Shown in pieces: positions 19,507 to 28,777 of a stretch of DNA of 64,000 bases (positions are counted from its first letter, which is position 1; each line of letters begins with the position of its first letter). The notes below the pieces were generated by a model. It made no database searches. It was not told where the DNA came from and worked only from the letters and a program-made list of their open reading frames with translations. Source of the DNA: Bacteroidales bacterium (lineage in GTDB: Bacteria > Bacteroidota > Bacteroidia > Bacteroidales > VadinHA17); assembly GCA_016715075.1 (NCBI GenBank), contig JADKBK010000010.1, forward strand, positions 62,001 through 126,000. Reading direction: 5' to 3'. The translations under genes were made by a program, and so were the position numbers.

Positions 19507-20679
19507 ATGAAAAGAATCATTATTCCTCTTATTCTTTTTCTGTTAGTATTCAGCCAGCCTCTGTTTTCCAGATCCAACAAAGGACCTGTTCCCGGCGCCT
19601 CCCGGATCGAGCTCTACAGGGAGCTCATTGAAGGTAAGTCGGTTGCGGTGGTTGCAAACCAGACATCCATGTGCGGACAGAATCACCTTGTCGATAACCT
19701 GGTATCAATCGGGATTGATATTAAAGTAATTTTTTCACCGGAGCATGGATTCAGAAATATGGCTGATGCCGGAGAGACAATTGAGAATGGCAAAGACCCC
19801 AATACAGGAATAACTCTGACAAGTCTTTATGGAAAACACATGAAACCGACACCAGATGATCTAAAGGGACTCGATGTAGTGCTCTTTGATATTCAGGACG
19901 TTGGTACAAGGTTTTATACCTATCTCTCCACTCTTCATTATATTCTTGAAGCGTGTGCAGAGAACAATGTTAAATGCATTGTTCTCGACAGACCCAATCC
20001 CAATGGGTTTTATTGTGACGGGAATATTCTTGATACTGCCTACAGCTCTTTTGTGGGTCTGCATCCCGTGCCGGTTGTATACGGCATGACAATAGGGGAG
20101 TATGCTCGGATGATCAATGGCGAAGGTTGGCTCAAAGGCGCTATCAGCTGCGATCTGACTGTAATAAAATGCAGGAACTACGATCACAAAACATATTATT
20201 CTTTGCCTGTGAAACCTTCCCCAAACCTTCCGAATCAGAATTCCGTTTATTTATATCCTTCCATCTGTTTTTTTGAGGGTACTAACCTGTCTCTTGGCAG
20301 GGGGACATCTTTCCCGTTCCAGGTTTTTGGCTCACCCGAGCTGACTGACAGGGGATTCAGCTTTACACCCGAAAGCGTTCCCGGTGCAAAAAACCCGCCT
20401 CTCCTTGGAGTTAAGTGCTATGGTACGGATCTCAGGGATGCCATGACAAGGAAGCTGGTTCCTGGAAAGGAGATTAACCTTGACTGGCTGATCAGCGCCT
20501 ATAATGAATATCCTGACAAGGCGAAATTCTTCATCCCTTATTTTGATGTCCTTGCAGGTGGCCCGGTTCTAAGGGAACAGATCCAAAAAGGGATGACCTC
20601 AAAACAAATACATGAATCATGGAAGGAGGGTCTTGATAAATTCGCAAAAATAAGGGAGAAATACCTGCTGTATAAATAG
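19507..20679 (+). CDS. namZ: Exo-beta-N-acetylmuramidase NamZ (DUF1343)
   Basis: A 390-aa secreted enzyme with a signal peptide at about 1-22. The NamZ/DUF1343 signatures are clear: VVANQTS, FSPEHGFR (about 78-85), DIQDVGTRFYTY and LDRPNPNG in the Rossmann-like N-terminal domain, then LGRGTSFPFQVFG in the C-terminal domain. The characterised family releases MurNAc from the non-reducing end of peptidoglycan fragments, so this is likely a periplasmic muropeptide-recycling enzyme. It is monocistronic, between two palindromic repeats; the downstream repeat may act as terminator. Confidence 0.9.
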   Translation: MKRIIIPLILFLLVFSQPLFSRSNKGPVPGASRIELYRELIEGKSVAVVANQTSMCGQNHLVDNLVSIGIDIKVIFSPEHGFRNMADAGETIENGKDPNTGITLTSLYGKHMKPTPDDLKGLDVVLFDIQDVGTRFYTYLSTLHYILEACAENNVKCIVLDRPNPNGFYCDGNILDTAYSSFVGLHPVPVVYGMTIGEYARMINGEGWLKGAISCDLTVIKCRNYDHKTYYSLPVKPSPNLPNQNSVYLYPSICFFEGTNLSLGRGTSFPFQVFGSPELTDRGFSFTPESVPGAKNPPLLGVKCYGTDLRDAMTRKLVPGKEINLDWLISAYNEYPDKAKFFIPYFDVLAGGPVLREQIQKGMTSKQIHESWKEGLDKFAKIREKYLLYK

Positions 20680-20707
20680 ATCCTTAAGAAGACGGAAATT
20701 TCAAATC

Positions 20708-20810
20708 TTTAACCACGGAGTAACACGGAGTACACACTGAGTTACACTGTTAAAATACTGTCTTTACTCAGTGTAACTCCTTGAAAACTCCGTGTAACCC
20801 AGTGGTTAAA
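20708..20810. repeat. CACGGAGTAACACGGAG palindromic repeat
   Basis: The outer arms 20708-20731 and 20787-20810 are 24-bp inverted repeats with few mismatches (TTTAACCAC...ACACGGAGT). The inner arms GAGTTACACTG (20739-20749) and CAGTGTAACTC (20769-20779) are a perfect 11-bp inverted repeat. It lies just downstream of namZ and converges on the DUF4907 gene. Confidence 0.85.
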
Positions 20811-20870
20811 AATCTGCCATTTTACAGTTTTAGGATAATCCTTTATCTGAGAATAGAGTTGCTTTTGAGT

Positions 20871-21179
20871 TTATCTCAAGATCAGATATACCTCCTGAAC
20901 AGTTACTCCCGGTGACTGATGTTGCCTCAGTTTATTCAAAACAATTCGACCGGTTTTACGTGCCAGTTTCTTGCTCTTAAACGGGTACTGGCCACTGACT
21001 GCCGGGACATAAGGCTGGTGGATGATTGTCCTGTTGTTCTTCAGGATGTCATATCCCCAGCCTTCCCCGCTTTCAATCACACTAACGCATAATCCATGGT
21101 TCCTCCTGCCGAGTGTTGTCTGCAACACAATAATTGTAAGGAGAATAGCAAGGAGTATATACAGCTTCTTATTTGTCAT
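20871..21179 (-). CDS. DUF4907 family protein
   Basis: A 102-aa protein with an N-terminal membrane anchor or signal (about 5-25, LYILLAILLTIIVLQTT). The conserved DUF4907 core follows: GWGYDILKNNRTIIHQPYVP and PFKSKKLARKTGRIVLNKL. The start at 21179 is chosen because the frame upstream lies antisense-free inside the Kelch gene and only this Met precedes a signal-like segment. It overlaps the upstream Kelch gene by 11 bp, so translation is probably coupled. DUF4907 proteins accompany Kelch lipoproteins in Bacteroidota; their function is unknown. Confidence 0.82.
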   Translation of the reverse strand: MTNKKLYILLAILLTIIVLQTTLGRRNHGLCVSVIESGEGWGYDILKNNRTIIHQPYVPAVSGQYPFKSKKLARKTGRIVLNKLRQHQSPGVTVQEVYLILR

Positions 21180-22185
21180 CCTCCTCGTAAGTTGCTGAAG
21201 GTTCGAATGACCAGAGATCATCAAAATAATAGGATCCGGTTTTCCCTGTAGTAAGATAACCCAGATTTCCAATTGTAAACGCCCCAGCATCTGCCCTGGA
21301 ACTTCCTTCAAAATTGGTTCTTTCGATCCACAGGTCGGTGGAGGGATTGTATTCCCATACATCAACTCCAGTGCTCTGTCCGCCTGTGGCTACATATCCT
21401 TTATTTCCTATTGTAAATCCTGTCTTAAAGATTCCGATGATTGAGGAGTAATCATTATCATAATCTTCATCCGACACGTTGGATATAGGCCTTTTCTTTG
21501 TCCATATATCGCCGGATGGATCATATTCCCATAGGTCAGTCTGATATGTCCCATTGTCAATTCCTGTTGTAATGTAACCTTTCCCGTTTATAACAAAGCA
21601 GGCAGCATCTTTTCTTTTGCTTCCCCCGATACTTGTTTTTTGAGCCCATATATCGGTATCGGGGTTATATTCCCAGAAATCTTTTGTGTAATTACCGTCA
21701 AAGCCCGTTCCTATATATCCGAGGTTATTTATCGACATTCCGACAGCCGCATATCTTGCAGTACCGGGAAAATCAGATTTCCGGGTCCATGTATTGCCAG
21801 AGGGATCATACTCCCAGAAATCATTAAGTTTGTTTTTCCCGTCAAATCCGGTACCGATATAACCTTTCGTACCGGTGCCGAATCCAACAGCACCATTGCG
21901 TGCGATACCTGGAAAATCTGCTTTTTGGGTCCATGAATTTTTAGTAACATCATATTCCCAGAAATCGTTCAATCTTTCCTCACCATCGTAGCCTGTTCCT
22001 AAGTAACCTTTATTGCCTATTGAAAACCCTATGGCATCACCTCTGGCCAACCCGTCAAAGTCGGAAAGTCTGATCCAGTTTCCTATCAGATCTTCATCAT
22101 CTGTTTTCTCACACGAATAATTCACAGTGATGGTTAGTAATAATAAGAACATCAGTTTGTAAAGCCTGATAGATTTGTATTTCAT
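21169..22185 (-). CDS. Kelch-repeat lipoprotein
   Basis: A 338-aa lipoprotein with lipobox ending NYSC (Cys25). Six or so Kelch-type blades of about 48 residues follow. Each has a DFWEYDP(S/T)xxxWTxK element and a GxxGYIGTGFDG element, for example at about 70-110, 115-160 and 160-205, which predicts a beta-propeller at the cell surface or periplasm. The most similar blades are the second to fourth. It is followed by DUF4907 (11-bp overlap) and is divergent from the DUF4270 lipoprotein. A 16-bp motif shared with that gene's promoter region lies at 22239-22254. Confidence 0.9.
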   Translation of the reverse strand: MKYKSIRLYKLMFLLLLTITVNYSCEKTDDEDLIGNWIRLSDFDGLARGDAIGFSIGNKGYLGTGYDGEERLNDFWEYDVTKNSWTQKADFPGIARNGAVGFGTGTKGYIGTGFDGKNKLNDFWEYDPSGNTWTRKSDFPGTARYAAVGMSINNLGYIGTGFDGNYTKDFWEYNPDTDIWAQKTSIGGSKRKDAACFVINGKGYITTGIDNGTYQTDLWEYDPSGDIWTKKRPISNVSDEDYDNDYSSIIGIFKTGFTIGNKGYVATGGQSTGVDVWEYNPSTDLWIERTNFEGSSRADAGAFTIGNLGYLTTGKTGSYYFDDLWSFEPSATYEEDDK

Positions 22186-22238
22186 TATCTTCTTCTTTAA
22201 TTAATAATTTAAACACAAACCTATCAGATTGGATATTC

Positions 22239-22254
22239 AATTTAAAGCAAAGTA
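22239..22254 (-). promoter_or_regulatory. Shared promoter-region motif, Kelch side
   Basis: On the minus strand this reads TACTTTGCTTTAAATT, 54 nt before the Kelch ATG. It matches 15 of 16 bases of the plus-strand motif at 22437-22452. The TACTTTG part resembles a Bacteroidota -7 box with one spacer base missing. Confidence 0.5.
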
Positions 22255-22436
22255 GATATATCAGTCATATCTGTAGACCAGGATGCTGAAATTGTCGATA
22301 AAGCTTAGAATGCCCGTTTACAATTGGTTTTCAGAAAAATGATGTTAAAATTTTACTAATATCCTGTCATTAAACCGTTAAGTCTACTCTTTTAGCCTGT
22401 TTGCAGATTTCGCGAGGAGGGCCACTTACTTTGCTT

Positions 22437-22452
22437 TTAATTTGCATAAAAT
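22437..22452 (+). promoter_or_regulatory. Shared promoter-region motif, DUF4270 side
   Basis: TACTTTGCTTTTAATT, 72 nt before the preferred DUF4270 start at 22525. It is nearly identical to the minus-strand motif before the divergent Kelch gene, so the two units are probably co-regulated. Confidence 0.5.
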
Positions 22453-22524
22453 GAGATCAAAATGAACATGCCGGTGACTGACGATAGAAAGTGGAGTCCG
22501 TACAAATCAGCAATCCTGCCGGAT

Positions 22525-23802
22525 ATGCGATTGCTGATCCAGGTCATGGTCCTTGGATTGCTGGTCTCCTGTACAGGAAAGGATGAATTAACAACCGGAG
22601 ATAATTTTATTGATGATAAGACCCGGCTGGCAGTAGTGGACACATTTAAAGTTTCATTGTCGACGGTTCTTATGGATTCGATAAGTACTTCCGGGACCGG
22701 AATAGCACTCGTGGGAAGTTATCATGATGAATGTTTTGGCTCTGTAACCTCTGTCGGTTACATGGAGCCAGGTTACAAAGCCTTGAATTTTGACGGAACT
22801 GAAATCTTTGATTCAGCTTCGGTAGCGCTTGTATATTCGGGTTATAGTTATGGAGATACCACTGCTCTGATGTCGCTGGGTGTTTATCAGCTGCTTGAAA
22901 ACATGACACTTAATGACAATGTTAACATGTATAGTGCTGCGCGGTTTGACTATTCTGAGACTCCCCTTGGTTCAAAGGTTTTTTATCCTGAACCAAACTC
23001 CACTGATACACTTTTTATCCCGGTGAATTCATTCGGGAAACAGATTTTTGAGATGTTTGTGGAGGAGAATGTTGATGTTAGTTCAAGTGATCTGTTTTTA
23101 AAGTACGTCAGAGGTTATGTAATTAAATCCGACTCTGGAAATTCAGTAGTCGGCTTTAAGGCAGATGCTGCACAGACTTTTCTTAAAATCTATTTTCATG
23201 TAAACGGTGAGACAGTAACTGAATCGTCGGTTTCAATTCCTTTCGGTCCCACAACGAGACAGTTTAACTCTGTTCAGTCTGACTTTACAGGTTCGGAGCT
23301 TGCAGGGATAAAGACCGGTTGTCTTGAAACCGTCTCTGAGGATATTGGCGAAAAGGCATTCCTTCAAGGAATGGTTGGCTTATTGCCAAAGATAAGGTTT
23401 CCCTCATTACAGGATATCACCCTGGAAAACAGATGGAAAATTCTGAAAGCCGAGCTGGTTATTGAACCGGTAATGCAGAGCTATAATCTGTTTGAGTTGC
23501 CTGATCAATTATGTTTTTATATCACAGATAAATACAATAGGGTAGGGTCAGTCCTTACAGATGATTCGGAGAATGTAATTTACTCATTCCTTGAGACAGA
23601 TGAATTATTCAACGAAGATACCAGCTACACTTTTGATATTACATCCTACATAAACGGTAAACTGGCAGATTCCTACTTTGACAGTGAGGATGGACTATTT
23701 ATTGGCCTTTCTCAGGGAAATCTGAATAAAACACTCGACAGATTATTAATTGAAGGTAGAAATCCTGGGTTGAAGCTAAGGCTCTATTATTTAACTTATT
23801 AA
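22525..23802 (+). CDS. DUF4270 family lipoprotein
   Basis: A 425-aa lipoprotein from the start at 22525 (MRLLIQVMVLGLLVSC), which puts the lipobox Cys at residue 16. In-frame Met codons at 22462 and 22468 would add an uncharacteristic polar leader. The DUF4270 pattern is visible: DxFIDDKTRLAVVDTFKVSLSTV near the N-terminus, GSYHDECFGSVTSVGYM, and later DITSYINGKL. It is followed 7 bp later by a beta-barrel protein gene. DUF4270 proteins are surface or outer-membrane-associated and of unknown role. Confidence 0.85.
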   Translation: MRLLIQVMVLGLLVSCTGKDELTTGDNFIDDKTRLAVVDTFKVSLSTVLMDSISTSGTGIALVGSYHDECFGSVTSVGYMEPGYKALNFDGTEIFDSASVALVYSGYSYGDTTALMSLGVYQLLENMTLNDNVNMYSAARFDYSETPLGSKVFYPEPNSTDTLFIPVNSFGKQIFEMFVEENVDVSSSDLFLKYVRGYVIKSDSGNSVVGFKADAAQTFLKIYFHVNGETVTESSVSIPFGPTTRQFNSVQSDFTGSELAGIKTGCLETVSEDIGEKAFLQGMVGLLPKIRFPSLQDITLENRWKILKAELVIEPVMQSYNLFELPDQLCFYITDKYNRVGSVLTDDSENVIYSFLETDELFNEDTSYTFDITSYINGKLADSYFDSEDGLFIGLSQGNLNKTLDRLLIEGRNPGLKLRLYYLTY

Positions 23803-23809
23803 TTGATTT

Positions 23810-25032
23810 ATGTATCGAAAGAGTATAGCTAAGATTCGGATAATCTCACTCCTGGTATTAATGGAACAGAGTCTCAGTTGCCAGATTACCTCTTCTCCCT
23901 ATTCAATATTCGGATTGGGCAGCACCGAAGGAACTTCTACCGGTATAAACAATGCTATGGGAGGAACAGGGATTGCCTTTTTATCAGGGCATTCCCTTAA
24001 TTTAGTGAATCCTGCATCCACAGCAGGCCTTGACAGCCTGTTCACAATATTTGAAATCGGATTTGACGGCAAATATACATCATACAGCACCTCCAGAAAA
24101 AGCCAGTCGGTATTCGATGCCAACTTCAAATACATTGACATGGGATTCAGAGTTACTCCCAGGTGGGCAACAAGCATAGGTATCGCACCCTACAGCACAA
24201 TTGGTTACAGCATTAACGCCTCGTCGGATATTGAGGGGACATCCCTTCAGTATAACAAGACTTACACTGGAGAGGGAGGGGTAAATAAATTTTTTATCGG
24301 GAATTCGATGAAAATTACAAAGAATCTGTTTTTTGGTGTTAATGCCGTCTATCTCTTTGGAAATCTGACTCATTCAGAATCATCTGAAGATTATGATTAT
24401 GAGCTTGAGGAAAAATCATATTTATCCAACTTCAATCTGAACTGGGAATAAACTATCAGTTCAGTAAAAACAGCTGGAAGTACAATGTCGGGTTAATTTA
24501 TGATAACGGGAAGTCTTTAAGGACCAATAAAACCACAACTTTAACCATTGGAAACTCATATCTGGCTCTTAAGAGTAAAGGCACTGACTTCAGGGTGCCG
24601 AAGTCATTCGGACTTGGCTTTGCATTTGAAAAAGACTATTTTAGGGGTGGTCTTGATTTTGAGACCAGAAGATGGAAGGGAATTGAATTTGCCAATCCGC
24701 TTCTTGAATCCAGAAACAGCAACAGATACTCCTTCGGGCTGGAGATACCTTCGCTCGGCATCAGGCGCGGCGGAGGCGGTATGATTTTCTACAGACTGGG
24801 AGCTGAGTACTGCGAATCGTATATGGTCATCAAAGGCATACCAGTGAACTACCGTTCCGTCTCTTTTGGCACAGGAATTCCGGTGAAGGGAATCTTAAGC
24901 GTGATTAACCTTTCAGTGGAAATGGGACAGAATGGCACCAGGCAGGGAGGTCTCTTTAAGGAGAGTTTCTGTACTTTACATATCGATATCTCCCTGAAGG
25001 ATGTATGGTTCAGGAAAAGGCAGTATAATTAA
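23810..25032 (+). CDS. Outer-membrane beta-barrel protein (frameshifted)
   Basis: A predicted outer-membrane barrel related to the Bacteroidota porin/OMPP1-like family (SSPYSIFGLGS, NNAMGGTGIAF, LVNPASTAGLDS after the signal). One frame stops at 24449-24451 after LSNFNLNWE. The next continues as INYQFSKNSWKYNVGLIYDN and reaches TAA at 25032. One extra G in the run 24444-24446 gives NWGINYQF and a continuous 407-aa protein, so this is one gene. It lies 7 bp after DUF4270, so the two are co-transcribed. Cargo and function unknown. Confidence 0.85.
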
Positions 25033-25036
25033 CGGA

Positions 25037-25753
25037 TCAGATCAGGTTCCTGTTTATAGTACTAAAGAAGGACGTTTTATATGATTCCCCGATTGGGATC
25101 CTCTCCTTACCAATAACGATCCTGTTATTCTCAATTACGTCTATTTTGGCAACAGACACAATGAAAGACTTGTGAACCCTCAAAAATTGGCCGGCAGGTA
25201 ATTTCTCAGTAATATTTTTCATTGTGGTCTTAGTCAGTACCGGCTTACCGCCAGAATATATTTTAACATAGTCTTTAAGGCCTTCAATATAAAGTATATC
25301 ATCAATATTCATCCTAATGGTGCTGTATTCGACCTTTACCATTATATAGCCGGGTAGATTAGCGGTTTTTCCATCATTATTAACTGTTCCTGATTTTTTC
25401 ATGATCAGCAGCTGTTGCGCCTTGTTAACAGCTTTTGTGAAGCGCTCAGAAGAAAAGGGCTTGATCAGATAGTCAACAGCATCGTATTCAAATCCCTGGA
25501 AAGCATGTTCTTTATAGGCGGTTGTGAAAATTATCAGGGGAGGTGAATAGAGCGATCTGAGAAAATCGAGCCCGTTAATGTGAGGCATATGAATGTCAAG
25601 GAATATCAGATCGATCTCAATGCTGTTAAGCAATTTTATTGCATCCTGAGGGTTGGTGAATGAACCTAAAAGATTCAGGTAATTGATTCTTGAACAAAAT
25701 TCAACTATGATATCAAGTGCAAGAGGTTCATCATCAATAGCTATGCAATTCAT
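25037..25753 (-). CDS. LytTR-family response regulator
   Basis: A 238-aa regulator. The receiver (1-120) has acidic residues D7/D8 and phospho-acceptor Asp53 in FLDIHMP. The LytTR DNA-binding domain (about 135-235) contains DILYIEGLKDYVKIY and FLRVHKSFIV. It lies 7 bp downstream of the partner kinase gene. It converges with the barrel-protein gene, 4 bp apart. The Kelch/DUF4270 loci are plausible targets by position only. Confidence 0.93.
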   Translation of the reverse strand: MNCIAIDDEPLALDIIVEFCSRINYLNLLGSFTNPQDAIKLLNSIEIDLIFLDIHMPHINGLDFLRSLYSPPLIIFTTAYKEHAFQGFEYDAVDYLIKPFSSERFTKAVNKAQQLLIMKKSGTVNNDGKTANLPGYIMVKVEYSTIRMNIDDILYIEGLKDYVKIYSGGKPVLTKTTMKNITEKLPAGQFLRVHKSFIVSVAKIDVIENNRIVIGKERIPIGESYKTSFFSTINRNLI

Positions 25754-25760
25754 CTGATAA

Positions 25761-26963
25761 TCAGGTTTTTAAAGGCAATTCCAATGTGACTGCAAATGTT
25801 TCGTTCAGGTTGTCAATCCTGAACTCATGGCAATCAGGGTATACCAGATCAAGCCGTCTTTTAATATTTTTCAGTCCTATGCCTGAATGTTCCGGATCAG
25901 GTTCTGACAGAGAACTTTTCTTATTCTCTACACTAAACTTAAGTTTATCGGAATTTATTGTGATCTCGATATTGATAAATGATTCATTTATGTTGGCCAT
26001 GCCATATTTAAATGCATTCTCAATAAGCGGGAGCAGAATGAATGGTTCTATTTTGTATTGATTTACCTCTCCGGAAAGAGAGTAATTTATAGGAAGGTGA
26101 TTTTTTGATCTCATTCTTTGAATATCGATATATGCATTTAGAATTTCAATCTCGTCACTTAATAATGCAAGTGAATTATCTGATTTATAGAGAGTATATC
26201 TCAGGATTGAAGAGACCTTAAGGATAGCTCCTGGCGTTATATCAGGATTTGTGACAGACAGAGCGTATAAATTGTTAAGTGTATTGAAAAGAAAATGAGG
26301 ATTAATCTGTTGCTTGAGATATAAGAGCTCTGTTGCAATGCGTTCCTTGGTAATATCATCCCTTTTCTTTTCATCATCCCTGAATCTGAGGAAAACCTTC
26401 ACTGAAATACTGGCAAAGTACAATAGCAGAAGTCCTGAAAGCGGGAACAGGAATTTGCCAAAATCCGGCCTATGTCCAATGGGTTTATTGTTTTTCAGCA
26501 TCATTTCAAGATCAGGCCTCTTCAGAAGTTCCCTGTCAAACTGCGGAGGCGGGCCTTTAAAACCTGGCGGCATCGGTTTGAATTCCTCATGAGGAAAACC
26601 TCCTTGCCCCGGCATGCCTCCATTTTGTTTGAATACGGTAATGAACTGATTTCTTGCTATGGCCTGGTTAAGAAAAAAAGCGCCCGAAAGCAGAATCATG
26701 GACCCTGCAATAAAAGCTATAATTTTCTTTCTTAAGAGAAATACCGGGATAAGAAAAGAGTAGTTAATATAGAATAGTACAATATATACTATCCATATCA
26801 GAATATGAAAAGTGAGATCAAAATGTATTACATAGTTCTTAAGGAAACTAAAATTTATCAGCAGTATGACCAGCCATATAGTAAGATGAATACTTATAGT
26901 TTTAAAATTGGTTCTGGTCATCTTAATGATTTCTGGGGCAATATAGTAATTAGAAATTGTCAA
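25761..26963 (-). CDS. LytS-type sensor histidine kinase
   Basis: A 400-aa membrane kinase of the HisKA_5/LytS class. Four helices are predicted (about 27-45, 50-75, 80-105 and 165-185), with a Pro/Gly/Phe-rich loop (about 115-160) between helices 3 and 4. The H-box KQQINPHFLFNTLNNL carries the phospho-acceptor His, and the ATPase N-box is PLIENAFKYG. An internal start at 26921 (MTRTNFKTISIHL) is equally plausible and would give a normal N-terminus. It sits directly upstream of its LytTR partner. Confidence 0.9.
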   Translation of the reverse strand: MTISNYYIAPEIIKMTRTNFKTISIHLTIWLVILLINFSFLKNYVIHFDLTFHILIWIVYIVLFYINYSFLIPVFLLRKKIIAFIAGSMILLSGAFFLNQAIARNQFITVFKQNGGMPGQGGFPHEEFKPMPPGFKGPPPQFDRELLKRPDLEMMLKNNKPIGHRPDFGKFLFPLSGLLLLYFASISVKVFLRFRDDEKKRDDITKERIATELLYLKQQINPHFLFNTLNNLYALSVTNPDITPGAILKVSSILRYTLYKSDNSLALLSDEIEILNAYIDIQRMRSKNHLPINYSLSGEVNQYKIEPFILLPLIENAFKYGMANINESFINIEITINSDKLKFSVENKKSSLSEPDPEHSGIGLKNIKRRLDLVYPDCHEFRIDNLNETFAVTLELPLKT

Positions 26964-27033
26964 TGGTTAAATAAGGATGTGTTCCATTAATCTTATGAGT
27001 AAGCATAAGGGCACGTAAGATGCACATTCAGGA

Positions 27034-28230
27034 TTATATTCTTCCCGGGTATACCCTGAGTGCCTCAGCAAGAGTCTTCATAGCGTTTTTCAGGTCTTCT
27101 TTCTTTAGAACATAAGCAATCCGGACTTCATTTTTGCCCAGTCCGGGAGTGGAATAAAACCCTGATGCAGGAGCCACCATAACGGTTTGGTTATCATAGT
27201 TAAAATCTTCAAGCAGCCATTGGGCAAACCTGTCGGAATCATCAACGGGAAGCCTCACAATTGCATAGAAGGCTCCTTTTGGTTTAGGGCAGTAGACCCC
27301 GGGTATCTTATTAAGCTCCTCCACCATGTAATTTCTCCTTGAAGTATACTCATCATTTACTTCCTTAAAATATTCAGCAGCTGTGTCAATTGAGGCTTCA
27401 GCTACTATCTGTCCAAGTCCGGGAGGTGAGAGTCTTGCCTGTCCGAATTTAAGGGCAGCTGACAGTACCTCTTTGTTCCTGGTGATCAGTGCTCCGATTC
27501 TTACACCACATTCGCTGTAGCGTTTCGATACAGAGTCGAGCAGGATAATATTATTGTCTATGCCCTCAAGATTCATGGCTGAAAAATGAGGAGCCCCGTC
27601 ATAGCAGAACTCCGTGTACGCTTCATCGGAGGATAGAAAAAGATCATGCTTCTTTACAATTTCCTTAAGATGAAGAAGTTCCTCTTTCGAATATAGATAG
27701 CCTGTCGGATTATTTGGATTACATATTATTATCCCCCTGGTCCTGGAGGTGATCTTTTGTTCAATCTCACTGATCGGAGGAAGTGCGAAATCTTTTTCAA
27801 TCACTGAGGTGACTGGCACTATTTTTATTCCTGCAGATGTGGCAAATCCATTATAGTTGGCATAAAATGGTTCTGGTGTGATCACCTCATCTCCGGGATT
27901 TATGCATGTCATGAAGGCAAAAAGTATTGCTTCAGATCCTCCTGTTGTTACAAGGATCTCAGTGTGATCAATATTTATACCTATGCTTTTATAATAAGCT
28001 GCAAGCTTGCGGCGGTATGATTCATTGCCGGCTGAATGGCTGTATTCCAGAACTTTGAGGGTTATGTTTCGGACTGCATTCAGTGCCACTTCCGGAGTGG
28101 GTATGTCAGGCTGGCCTATGTTGAGATGGTATACTTTTATCCCTCTCCGTTTTGCTGCTTCAGCATATGGAACAAGCTTTCTGATAGGAGAGGCTGGCAT
28201 TGCCATGCCTTTTTCTGAAATTGTCGGCAT
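27034..28230 (-). CDS. PLP-dependent aminotransferase, class I (AspC-like)
   Basis: A 398-aa fold-type I aminotransferase. The PLP Lys is Lys236 in SVSKRYSECGVRIG. Other cofactor residues are Asn171/Asn174 in NPNNPTGY, Asp202 in SSDEAY and the TGGSEA phosphate-binding stretch (96-101). The N-terminal HLNIGQPDIPTPE is typical of bacterial aspartate/aromatic-type aminotransferases. The substrate is probably aspartate or another amino acid with 2-oxoglutarate. Monocistronic, followed upstream by a repeat-filled gap. Confidence 0.9.
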   Translation of the reverse strand: MPTISEKGMAMPASPIRKLVPYAEAAKRRGIKVYHLNIGQPDIPTPEVALNAVRNITLKVLEYSHSAGNESYRRKLAAYYKSIGINIDHTEILVTTGGSEAILFAFMTCINPGDEVITPEPFYANYNGFATSAGIKIVPVTSVIEKDFALPPISEIEQKITSRTRGIIICNPNNPTGYLYSKEELLHLKEIVKKHDLFLSSDEAYTEFCYDGAPHFSAMNLEGIDNNIILLDSVSKRYSECGVRIGALITRNKEVLSAALKFGQARLSPPGLGQIVAEASIDTAAEYFKEVNDEYTSRRNYMVEELNKIPGVYCPKPKGAFYAIVRLPVDDSDRFAQWLLEDFNYDNQTVMVAPASGFYSTPGLGKNEVRIAYVLKKEDLKNAMKTLAEALRVYPGRI

Positions 28231-28461
28231 AATGGTAACTGGTTAAAGCTATTATTAAATCAGAATGACAAAAGTAAATAAATTCGCAGTGAGAAATAAT
28301 ATTTCTTTTTTTTAAAATTTCCAAATATCAGATAATTCCACGGTATATCACATTAAGTATTCAAAGGTTATCCTCTGCGAGGAATTGGATTTTGATTTAA
28401 TGCATTCTTCTACATTACTATAACCGCTACGCGGTAAAGAATTTAACAGATCGAATCCCCT

Positions 28462-28734
28462 GATTGCAAATCCGCGCCAGCGGTGATATTTCGTGTTTAG
28501 TAAATGAATTTATTTTGTTATGGCACGGATTGCAAATCCGCGCCAGCCGGGTTCCGCTGCTGGCGCGGATATGTAATCCGTGCCGGAAATTGTGCATTTC
28601 GATTGTCTTTGAATTAATATTTTGTAATGGCACGGATTGCAAATCCGCGCCAGCGGAGTATATCGATTGTCTGTGATATAATATTTTTGTAATGGCACGG
28701 ATTGCATCCGTATAGTTATCGGGACCGCGCCAGC
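28462..28734. repeat. GGCACGGATTGCAAATCCGCGCCAGC repeat cluster
   Basis: A 26-bp unit occurs as two intact copies (28522-28547, 28629-28654), a 5'-shortened copy (28462-28483), an inverted copy (28559-28584, 3-4 mismatches) and a copy interrupted by the 18-bp palindrome at 28707-28724 (whole copy 28694-28734). Each unit is itself near-palindromic (GGATTGCAAATCC). Spacings are irregular (60-107 bp), unlike CRISPR. It fills most of the 547-bp gap between the aminotransferase and peptidase genes; short ORFs here are repeat artefacts. Confidence 0.9.
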
Positions 28735-28777
28735 CGGTTTATTTCCTCGCAGAGGATCAGGATATAGGGGCTTTTGT

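Noticed and set aside
24548..24784. 78-aa ORF in another frame inside the barrel gene
   Set aside because: Shadow of the corrected barrel-protein frame; the real frame keeps barrel-type composition.
28462..28734. Possible CRISPR array from four spaced copies of a 26-bp unit
   Set aside because: Spacing varies (60-107 bp), one copy is inverted, one is interrupted, and no cas gene is present.
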